Shown piece after piece: positions 11,301 to 20,800 of a DNA stretch of 64,000 nt. The stretch covers positions 1,001,056-1,065,055 of the forward strand of contig OY741283.1 in the NCBI GenBank assembly GCA_963514095.1, written 5' to 3'. The DNA is from Eutrigla gurnardus (taxonomy: Eukaryota; Chordata; Actinopteri; Perciformes; Triglidae). The translations under genes and the position numbers were made by a program. Under the pieces are notes generated by a model that was given only the letters and a program-made list of their open reading frames with translations, made no database searches and was not told the DNA's origin. The first letter of the stretch is position 1; every line of letters starts with the position of its first letter.

Positions 11301-12519
11301 GTGAGATGATGATGAAGATGATGATGATGCTTGCACCACAAATAAAACATCTAAACCCTTTTCCCTCTGTCTGTCGTCTTTGTTGAAGGCGGCCGAGTTA
11401 AAACCTGGAAGAGGAGGTGGTTTATTTTGACCGACAGCTGCTTGTACTACTTTGAATACACCACGGTAAGAATCTGAAAGACCTTCATGTCTTTAATGGC
11501 AAACATCCCACCAGTTAGTCCAAGGATGGGAATCTGTGTTTTAACACCGTCTCCTGCAGGATAAAGACCCCATCGGGATCATTCCTCTGGAGAACCTATG
11601 TGTCAGGAAGCTACAAGACTCAAGCAAACCGGTAAGAGGATCTGTTGAGCTTCTTCACACATTATCTGCTTCCTCACAACTTGATGAATCACACAGCTGC
11701 TGCTGCTAAACACATTGCTAACACTTTTAACAAGGAGTGCTCAAACAGTGAGTCACCGGGGCGAACAGAAGGCTAATCAAATAAACAGAAAGCGTACGCA
11801 CACAGTGACAGCGGCGCATGGGTTCTCTGCTTTGTGTTTGAACAGTATTGTCTGGAGCTGTATAACCCCAAAGGACAAAAGATCAAGGCCTGCAAGACGG
11901 AGAACAAAGGCCGAGTGGTGCAGGGTAAACACCAGTCCTATAAGCTCAGTGCGGCCGGCGAGGAAGAGCGCGGCGCCTGGATCGACGCCATCAGGTGAGG
12001 GAACACGTGGCAGGCCGCCGCCTGTCTTTAAGGTTGAAGATATCCAACATGTAGTCGGGATAAAAATCGGACCTCTAATCGGACCACATTTGTCGTCTTA
12101 AATCTTAAAGCTAATCGGATATAAGTTTAAAAAACGTATCGATAGGCAGATTTGGTTACGTTTGGTTTGGCTAGCTGTTTCCCTCCGTATCCAGTCTTTA
12201 TGCTAAGCTACGCTAACCAACCATTTCAACAAACAGACAACTATTGATCGTCTTATCAAACTCTCCACCAGAAGTTTATAAGCATATTTCCAAACATGTC
12301 ACACTACTTTAGTTTGCAGGTTATCCCTCTAAAATCAACTGTGTTGGTAAACCGGTTAGAGATCCGATCGTGATCCCGATCACTGTCTATAGATCACTAT
12401 GAAATAGAACCTGAATCCTAACCTTGTCTTTCAGGGCGAGCATCACCAAAGACCCGTTCTACGACCTGGTGACTCTACGAAAGAGGAAGGTCATCAGCAA
12501 CACCTCCTCCCAGGACTGA
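5336..12519 (+). CDS. cyth4: Cytohesin-4-like Arf guanine-nucleotide exchange factor (13 coding exons)
   Basis: Exons: 5336-5375, 6017-6099, 6358-6422, 7454-7520, 8618-8736, 9485-9565, 9702-9814, 10529-10677, 11189-11300, 11389-11465, 11560-11631, 11846-11994, 12435-12519. The sum is 1212 bp, giving 403 aa; cytohesins are about 394-400 aa. All introns are GT/AG and phases match. A short N-terminal coil region (about 1-70) precedes Sec7 (about 75-257). Sec7 contains FRLPGEAQKIDR with the catalytic 'glutamic finger' at Glu163, and loop motif DTCYILSFAIIMLNTSLHN. The PH domain (about 268-385) follows, with EGWLLKIGGRVKTWKRRWF, then a basic tail. The family activates ARF GTPases at PIP3-containing membranes. 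The PH loop is the diglycine form (Gly277-Gly278), split by the exon 9/10 junction; diglycine cytohesins are PIP3-selective. The C-terminal segment IRASITKDPFYDLV matches CYTH4 better than CYTH1-3, and the neighbours FAM83F and GRAP2 agree with human 22q13. The N-terminus (MALSRKDSFLWG) is divergent but is the only ATG exon in phase with exon 2. Confidence 0.93.
5935..5956. repeat. (AT)n microsatellite in cyth4 intron 1
   Basis: About 11 AT dinucleotides, 60 bases before the exon 2 acceptor. Confidence 0.9.
6769..7330. repeat. 42-bp minisatellite in cyth4 intron 3, 13 full units
   Basis: Thirteen exact-length 42-bp units (core TTTCTCYGTTAGCTCACTGG, then TTYAGCCAACTATTTCMACTG) run from 6769 to 7314, followed by a decayed partial unit. 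Linked variants show that groups of two and three units were copied together. The array ends about 125 bases before the exon 4 acceptor. No coding potential. Confidence 0.95.
9985..10165. mobile_element. Putative non-autonomous element rich in GGTTCTT motifs
   Basis: Lies in cyth4 intron 7. It contains several direct and inverted copies of AATGGTTCTT/AAGAACCATT within 180 bases, including a terminal AAGAACCATTATTTTT. This resembles small fish transposons built on AAAGAACC motifs. Boundaries and target-site duplication could not be fixed. Confidence 0.4.
10860..10940 (+). mobile_element. Dispersed repeat fragment (CATCCTAGGGGGAACATGAATG type)
   Basis: In cyth4 intron 8, GTTCATCCTAGGGGGAACAT followed by GAATGTGTTT matches the repeat family seen at 2430, 56640, 63030 and 63920. 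Short and degenerate. Confidence 0.5.
12160..12345. mobile_element. Dispersed repeat copy (TAGCTGTTTCCCTCCG...ATGCTAAGCTACGCTAACC family)
   Basis: Lies in cyth4 intron 12. The sequence runs from GGCTAGCTGTTTCCCTCCGT through TTTATGCTAAGCTACGCTAA to TATAAGCATATTTCCAAAC. Matching fragments in the opposite sense occur near 21775-21830 and 16510-16560 (TTAGCTTAGCATAAAGACAG). It is an old interspersed repeat common in fish introns, with no coding capacity. Confidence 0.55.
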
Positions 12520-12669
12520 AACATCCGAAAAATAAAAACAAAACTGAACTGCACAGCATTTTCACAGAAACGTACAAATTAGGGAACAGAAAAGGGAACT
12601 ATTTGTAGCTTGCAGGTTCAAGTTTTCATATTACTGCTGCAAGATGCAAACACTACTGCACCGGCCTCG

Positions 12670-13005
12670 AGGGCGGGGCCGACCTCAGGGGCCGAATCTC
12701 TGGGGCCGAATCTCAGGGGCCGACCTCAGGGGCCGAATCTCAGGGGCCGACCTCAGGGGCTGACCTCAGGGGCCGAATCTCAGGGGCCGAATCTCAGGGG
12801 CCGACCTCAGGGGCCGACCTCAGGTGCCGACCTCAGGGGCCGGACCTCAGGGGCCGGACCTCAGGGGCCGAATCTCAGGGGCCGAATCTCAGGGGCCGAC
12901 CTCAGGGGCCGAATCTCTGGGGCCGACCTCAGGGGCAGAATCTCTGCTCAGGGGCCGAATCTCTGGGGCCGACCTCAGGGGCCGAATCTCAGGGGCCAGC
13001 GGTCC
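12670..13005. repeat. GC-rich 13-14 bp minisatellite in the cyth4 3' UTR
   Basis: More than 20 tandem copies of a 13-14 bp unit, in two main forms: GGGGCCGACCTCA and GGGGCCGAATCTCA. Scattered single-base variants and one partial unit (TCTCTGCTCAG) occur. Both strands read through in some frames, producing repetitive pseudo-peptides (GRISGADL and similar). These are repeat artefacts, because the period cycles through frames. Confidence 0.93.
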
Positions 13006-13388
13006 TGCTGACTGAGGTCCAGAGGGGGTCGGCCACCTCCAAGCTGATTGGACACTTCTTGTAGCGCCCCCTACAGAGGTCAGACGGTGACAGGAAGTTG
13101 GCTTAGTTAGTGTCATGGATGGATTACTGAGCAGGTCTACCGGGTCTTGGTCCTGGTCCAGAGGCCCCTTCAACCGAACCTCTGTATCAAGTGACACATT
13201 TCTTGATGTGAAGAATGACGCCCAGGAGAAGCAAAGACATCCAGAAGAGAACAGAGACACAAATTTACCACATAGAGACAAAAAAATACTAAACGGCTAA
13301 ATTCAATAAGCTTCCCTAACTCATCAAGTAAATCCTCTTTCTAAATATCAGCTTTTACACAACAGACCTTCAATACTGAAACATTGTA

Positions 13389-13394
13389 AATAAA
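13389..13394 (+). terminator. cyth4: Candidate cyth4 polyadenylation signal
   Basis: AATAAA on the sense strand, 870 bases after the stop codon, in an A/T-rich stretch. It is the last such signal before the convergent fam83f tail. Cleavage site not visible. Confidence 0.45.
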
Positions 13395-13410
13395 GTTTTA
13401 AAACTAACTT

Positions 13411-14256
13411 GTGAATAATTGTACACTATATTTTATAAAGCTGTAACGTTATTTCTGAAATCATTGTTTTTTAATGCCTGTATGTATAATTTAATGACTT
13501 TATATTGATGAAAGAAGACCATTAAAGTGATGAATAATGAATGTGTTTGTGTGGCGGTTTCTCCAGCAGATGGAGGTACATCATCACTTCTTTCATCCCG
13601 CAGCTCGTGTTCATTTATTTTTACTTTTATAAATATATGACTCTGACTGTATATGTGACGATGGTTATCTGACACACATCTGAAGGCTTTTCCTGTCATG
13701 AGTGTGTGTGTTATGTGTGTGTGTGTTATGTGTGTGTGTTATGTCGTTACAGAGTTGTGGTTTCCTTGGAGCAGGTGCAACGACACAAACAAAATACACT
13801 AAATACACTTCAGGCTTATTTTTTAAAGCTTAAAGACTTTTAAATCTTCTGATTTTCAGCTTTGCTTTCCTCACTTTCACATTTTCCACAACAAAGATAA
13901 ATATTAAAAAGGTACAGGGTATGATAGTGGGAGCATTTTGATTCAAAGCAATTACAAAACAATAATAAAACAATGTTAAATGTGTATTTGAAGATATTCA
14001 AGAGGGTGAAGGGACTGCAAACAGAAGATTAAATAAATGGAAAGGTCTCCTTCCAGATGATTTCTTTCAAGCTACTTAAACAGATAAATTAATTTAATAA
14101 TTAACTTTACATATGAGATTATTGCAGAAGAGGTCTTTTAAATGAAAGGATATTTTATTAATAAATAATGACCAATAAAACACAAACTTCTTTTCTCTCC
14201 TCTAGGACACGTGTCCAGACTTTTAACACACACAAAGCTTGATGTTTTCATGTCTT
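13411..14256. other. Intergenic interval between convergent cyth4 and fam83f
   Basis: AT-rich, with a GT-rich stretch (about 13702-13742) and no coding frame that resembles a protein. The two genes point towards each other here. No RNA gene recognised. Confidence 0.5.
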
Positions 14257-14262
14257 TTTATT
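14257..14262 (-). terminator. fam83f: Candidate fam83f polyadenylation signal
   Basis: TTTATT on the plus strand reads AATAAA on the minus strand, about 510 bases after the fam83f stop. A (GT)n run (14512-14533 on plus) lies within the implied 3' UTR. Confidence 0.4.
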
Positions 14263-14767
14263 CAATTTCTGCTACAAAGTCGGGATTATTTGCACCCGAA
14301 GTGGTTCTCAAGGATTTCACATTTGAGTCTGTTTCTGCTGAATAAACCCAGAGCGTAAAAACACACCTCAGACGAGCGCCGCTGCATTATTCACAGCCTG
14401 ACGAACTCCCAGGTTCGCCTGTAAGGTGACACGACGATCACTTCTCCTGTTTCCATAGCAACCAGGTGTGATGTCATCCACCCACGCTACCTGGGCGACA
14501 CGGCCTCTCTGTGTGTGTGTGTGTGTGTGTGTGGTGTTAAGGTTCAAATAATTTAATACAAAAACCTATGAATTCCCCCTCCGTCGGCACTTTGGCTTCA
14601 GTGTTTGTTTGTCTTGTTATTCCTCACGTGATTAGTTAAACTACAACATGGTGGTCACTCCCAGCAGGACTTTCACCTGCAGCGTGGCAGCGATGTCACC
14701 TGGTTACGGCGAGGTGACGCGCTGTGACTCGTGAGGCCCGCCGCTCCTCTGAACGTCCTTCAGGTTC

Positions 14768-14820
14768 TCATGACTGGATGCAGTTCTTCTTCTGATGCCG
14801 CCGCCGGCTTTTAAATCCTG
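14768..14820 (-). other. fam83f: fam83f terminal coding exon encoding a polybasic-CaaX tail
   Basis: A 53-bp exon after the acceptor TTATTTTCCAG. It completes an Ala codon with exon 4, then encodes GFKSRRRHQKKNCIQS and a stop. Cys-Ile-Gln-Ser fits a farnesylation CaaX box (Ser at the last position), and the preceding Arg/Lys cluster resembles the membrane-binding tails of prenylated proteins. It is too short for simple ORF scanning. The phase is exact, and the position of the CaaX box agrees with mammalian FAM83F. Confidence 0.85.
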
Positions 14821-17800
14821 CTGGAAAATAACAAAAGGGACGCATTTATAGTTTATATATGTATTTATCTGTTACATTTTTGAGTGACAAAAGATAAAAA
14901 AGCAATGTTAAAGTGAAGTTGGTGTTAAGCAAACAGCTTATCAATCAACAAGCTTGTATCGGAGTCCACGATTGACACAAATATCATTGATTATTATTCT
15001 AGAATTTAAACATTTATTTGCAAGCAAAAAATGACAAATATCCTCTTGTTTTAGCTCATTAAATATGAACATTTCTCCGTTTTATAACACTGTAAATATT
15101 TTTGAATTTTGACAAAATGTGAAGCTGCGTTTTTTACTGTTTTATTGCAACGGCATATTAGGGCCAAATTTTCTACTTTATTCTAGAGGTCATAGAGGAA
15201 TTAAACACGTTGATCAGATGTTTGCCGTTGCTATGACAACACAGAAAACTACCGTAGCATCTTAGCCTAACCACCCCGATCAATAAACATCTATAAGATG
15301 ACAATTTGTCCTCATATGAATAAAAGCAACAATAAGCATCAACAGCATCACCCTAAGGACCTTAACGAGGCGTTGTCATTAGAAACATAAACGTACATTC
15401 ATGGGAAGTTAGCTAGCATAGATGCTGGTTGTTAGCATCGGAATAAACTCTCAAATTTGCCACTTTATAATTTGCCCTAATACGGCGTCTTGGTTTTATC
15501 GACCTAATGAATCAATGAAGGAACTGATCAGCAGATTGATGAATAAAGGACTACGTGAGGACTATGTGAGGACGTACCGTCTTCGTCCCCGGTGTTCAGG
15601 GTCTGCAGAGACAAACTTCTCGGAAGGGGCTTCGAGGGTTTCTTGCCTTTGGATTTCAGTGGACCCGGTACGTCAATGATCTCAAACGAGTCCTCCGACC
15701 CATTTCCTGCGACGCCGTTGGTCCCCGACACTTTACAGGCGGCGGGGGAGGAGGGGCTCTGTGGCGTGACCACGCCCTCCTCTATAGTCTCTGTGCTCTG
15801 ATTGGCTCCCCGGCCTTTCAAGAATTGCCTGAAGGAGCTGCGTTGCTTCTTTGACCCGAAGATCTTCTTCAAGCCTCCCTTGCCGTCGTTGTTGTCCTCC
15901 TCTGCATGTGGACCAGGACTCTGTGGGGGGACCTGGTCCACCGTGTCCCTGCTGACCTGAGAGATGTTGTGCAGGCCGTTCAGCCGGCCGACCAGCGAGT
16001 CGCTCGGCTTTGACAGATCCTGCAGGGAACCCGTGTGGCCCATGCTGTTCCCAACAACTAAAGAGTACTTAGGATTGTGGTATTTATGCGCGGGCACCTT
16101 CAGGTCGGCCTGTCTGGAGTCTCCCACGGAGACCTGAAAGCGAGACGTGGAGACGGGCAGGGGCCGGATCTTCTCCACCTCCGGCTTCCGGATGGGCGCT
16201 GCGATGGGCGGCTTGGTGATGTTGAACTCGGCGTACAGGTCCACCTGCTCCGAGACGGCGTACAGCTCCCGGAAGTCGTTGTCGAAGGAGTCTACGATGT
16301 GTCCCGACATCACGGTGACCGTGTTCCTGTCCATCCGGGAGGAAGTCCAGGTGAAGCTGCAGGACGAGAGGCATTAAAGACCAAAAACTGGGGTGGAAGA
16401 GATAAGAAATAGTTTCATGTTCTGGGATAAAAAATCTCATTTGATTTGTTGACGAGAGTTTGATGAGAAGATTGACCTATCATGCACTACTATTACATTG
16501 GTTAAATATGAAGCAACTGCCAGCCAGCTAGCTTAGCATAACCTGGTTTAACCCTATAGCTGCTGAGAAATGATGTCATCAGACGGCGGACACAGCAGCT
16601 CATCTCTTTATGTTGTTTCCATAACATTCAAATCTGCTTATTTCCACATCTCAGATTTATAAAAGCCTTACTGAATGTCCATCGACCACAAACAGACTTT
16701 AAACCTGCAGATTATTTTCCACTTTCACACATTTTGACTGCGTGATGTTCAGAAGTGTGACATCATCGCTCCACATTCAACAGGAGTGTACGTGGTGAAC
16801 AAACGGAGGCGGTGGAATTATTTACATAACGTTGTTAATCAGGTAAAATGGATGACGCACAGAAAGCTCTCGGCCTCCTCGTAATAATCTCACGGAGGTT
16901 GTGTCGGGTCAGTTATCAGAACAGTTGATCTGCAATCCGACGGATACAAAACAATCGATCTACTCAACAGGAACATCGAGATAAGGACGCAAAAAGCATT
17001 CCAGTCATTCCAGCGCTTGATTATGCTTCAGAAAGTTATTGTGCCGCTCTGCCTGCTTTCCTATTGTGTTGTCGCCTGCAGCATGGTTTGATATTCATCA
17101 TTTTATACGTACTGATTTATATCACCTGACTTTTAATTCAACCAGGATACATTTACATTTAATTAATTACATTTTTGGTAAAAAGTTAAATCAACTGTTT
17201 TATTTCAGAAGATACAGTCGAGTATAAGGGAGACTTTTTGATTGATGTCCTTGAATGGTACATTTAAAGTTTTTTAAATGTATTTTTAAAGACTAAAAAT
17301 TTTAAATGAATTCATTAACTTCATTAAAAACCTCAGAAAAGTCCTCTCGTATCATCCGTAGGTGCCACCGAAGAACAAATCTGTCTGTACGAAGGTTCTT
17401 ACATGAAAACGATCTTAAAAGTTCTTATTGTAACGAACAAACATCTGTTTTATACGACGCCGTATTAGAGCCACTGTAGGGAGAACAAAAACGGAGCCAA
17501 GAGAGGGAGGCAATATTCAGAGTAAAGTAAATGTGCAACTTTCTAAAGTTTCTAAAGTGTGCAAACAACCAGCATGTATGCTAGCTAACTTCCACATGAA
17601 TGTACGCATTTATTTATGTAATTAATCATCCCAACGTGGGACAACGCCTCGTTAAGGTGATGATGTTGATGCCTATTGTTGCTTTTATTTATGAGGCTAA
17701 ATGAGATTATTGATTGGGTCGTTGGGCTAAGATGCTAGCGGTAGTTTTCACTTGTGGTCATAGCAACGGCAAACATCCGGTCAAGCAACGTGTTTACTTC

Positions 17801-20800
17801 CTCTATGACCTCCATAATAAAGTAGCAAGTCTGTGACTTTTTATCTTGGAATATTGCCCCCTCCGGCCCTGATACGCCGTCATAGATCTTTCAGGAGTTC
17901 AAATTTTAGCTGTGGGTCGGGTTTTTCCCCCCCCACCTTCTCACAAAAGTGAGATAATAATAATAAACAAGAACCATCAACAAGAATCATCTGCACAGTA
18001 TGACGTGTTGAGTTCAGGGGTTGAATCCCGTCAGATCTATTATCCAGGCTCACCTGTAGGACCCGAACAGGACCTTCTCCCCGTCCACCAGCATGTACTT
18101 GGAGCACAGCGAGCCGGGCAGCTTTCCAAAGGACAGGGCGAGCCCCGAACCTCTCACCATCCGCACTCGCAGGTTCTGCAAAGGAAAACACCCGCTTGGT
18201 TACACACTCTGCTGGCTTCAACATCACAGGAGTGAAGCCTGAGTAAACCGTCACACCTTCAGACATTAAACCTTCTCAAGGAAAATAAAGGAAAAGCCTT
18301 CAGCCGGAGATGTTTACATAAAGGGAAGAGAAAGAAAAGCAAGAGGAGGTCGAGTTACAGTTTGGATTTTGTTCTCAGGATCTATGAATGTTAATTTGTG
18401 AGGAGAGAAACGGAGCCCGGCGCTCTGAAAAGGTCCTTTCACTGCCTTATCAGCCGACACCACTATAACCAGCAGCCTCCCCAGTGCTCCAGTTCAACCA
18501 GCAGAGTACTAAAACTCTGCATACAGCAGATAAGACCGGGGATCAGGTCCCGGTGGAGGTATGACGGTCTGGCTGCTGGGCTCTGGATCTAGGTCAGGAC
18601 TTCCTGTTCATGTCTCAGGTTCAGGACTGGAAGATGATTGGCTTATATTTATATACCGTACATCAATATTTCAGCCTTTCAATTTATGGTATTCCTAAAA
18701 AAAAAAATCTTATGTTTGATACTCACCATTGAAATTTGTCTCTTTTTACTTTTTAAAGAACATTTATTTTTTTGGATTACTATTACCCTAATATCAACAA
18801 CAGCGTATTAGGGCCACTGTAGGAAAAAAAAACAAATATTCCAAGAAAGAAAAGTAGCAGATTTGCTGCTGGTGTGATGATGTTGATGCTTATTGTTGGT
18901 TTTATTCATATTGTCATCTTATGGGTGATTATTGATCGGGTCGTTGGGCTAAGATGCTAGCGGTAGCTTTCACTTGTTGTCATAGCAACGGCAAACATCG
19001 GGTCAAGCAAAGACTATGTATGTATGTATGCAAAATAGTTAAACTGTTTTTTTTTATTATCCAGATGATCCTGGACACATTTCCAAGAGAAAAAAACAGA
19101 TGGTGTTGAGTTTTCCAAGTGTTGTGTGAGAAGCACAATGTTTCATTGTGTTGCAGCGAAGGCCTCATAGCCTCGGCAAACAAACCCGAAACCCTCTGTA
19201 AGGATATCATAATGGAGGAGGAGGGAACGTCCTACTGTACGTATGCTCACCCTCAGATGCACGCCGTTGATCTGCAGCCGGGTGCACATGTCCAGGAAGT
19301 GGGGAACGCCGCGGGCCTCCAGCACCACGTAGACCGCCACCCCGCGCCGCAGCGAGGCGTCCAGCAGGTCCTGGAGGATCTGCAGGTCTGTCAGGAGGTC
19401 CATGACGATGGCCACCACCTGGGGAACACAGAGGGGGGAGGGGCTTATATCTCCAGGCTCGGGTTGGGCCTTGAAAGCAATGGGATTGAATTGCATTGAC
19501 AGGCTTGTTTGTTACTTCACCCTTGAGGGGAACAGGGAGGTTTTTCAGGGAGGCGGGGGGTACTACAAATGCCATGTTGCCATGGTGATCATGTGGAAAC
19601 TGTAGTTCTTTAACTAATGATTTTACCTGTTTATCCATTTCATTTCTCACCATGAGACAGTTTCCATAACTGTTTCATTGCTTTCAGCTGACGATGCCGT
19701 CTCGCTGCCAACAACCCGCCTGCTTCGGCTTCAGACTCGTGAATCACCACTCCCACCGTCAACAAACACAATGAGGAGTCTAACTTATAATTAGTGGTGC
19801 GATACCAAGTAACGTGTGTGTCATTTACTGAGGAATCACCAGTCGATACTTCCGTGGAACTTGTTTTCCAGCAGCGGCTCGTATTATAAACAATTATTTT
19901 TAATTAGTTTTACCAGCAGTCATAACCGTAACATAAATATACAGGATCTGAGTATGTATCATTGCATATTTAATGCTTGTATACTTTATTAACCAAACAT
20001 TGCTGTGACACATTTTATGGCCCGAGGGCAATTTACAGTCAGTCATGCTTTTATTCTTTTCCTTATTGCGGATCTGGTGTACAAGTCAGGACCGGATCCA
20101 ACAGCCTCCCCAACAGGTTTACCTGACAGGAGGTTGACAAGCAATCATTTCAAAGTAAATCATTAAGTACACAGTCATACAAACACTCGTCTGAGAAGAA
20201 ACGGACAAACATCTGTTTTAGAGGACGGCGTATGAAAAATCAGAGAGAGAAAATCTGAGGAAACTGTGGTTATTTCAGCCAACGGTTGCCGAGCAACGCA
20301 AATAAACAAAAATCAACCTGCGGTCAAACTTGCTGTGAGGCAAAACATTTTGCTTCATGTTTGGTGTAAAAAAAGCTAAAATACTTCATACAAAATTTTG
20401 TGTTTTTATGATTTGCATATATTTTTATTTAGTATTTTTAGTTCACTCTTAAACACATTTTACTCTTTTACTATGAATTTATTCAGAGACATATTTGATT
20501 TTTGGTGCACATAAGTCTCCAAGTGTTTTTTAAACATCCTCTATGTTCGTGTCAATCATTAGACTTTTCAATTTGATTTGTCTGAAAGGTGCCACATGAA
20601 TAAACCCCGACTGATCGATGGATAATCAAAGGATATTACTTACATTTGAATGCGGTTCAACTTAGTAGCCTCATAATTCTCCAGGTGTCATGTAGAAACA
20701 CCTGGCTCATGGTTACATCCCACTGCTGTGCTTTATGAGATAAAGACACCCTGTAGCCTTTTATGCTTGATACCGCAAGTACAAACTCTTCACTTCAGGG

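Larger units (their letters stand above)
12520..13410 (+). other. cyth4: cyth4 3' UTR (probable)
   Basis: An AATAAA lies only 12 bases after the stop (12531), probably too close to be the main signal. A better candidate is AATAAA at 13389-13394. The intervening 3' UTR would be about 880 bases and would include the GC-rich minisatellite at 12670-13005. Confidence 0.5.

Noticed and set aside
12610..13281. Repetitive open frames on both strands over the cyth4 tail
   Set aside because: They are produced by the GC-rich minisatellite in the 3' UTR and contain no non-repeat domain.
15528..15577. fam83f ending inside exon 4 read-through (SSHSPHVVLYSSIC)
   Set aside because: A good GTACGT donor and an in-phase downstream exon with a CaaX end match the known FAM83F C-terminus better. 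Kept only as a possible retained-intron isoform.
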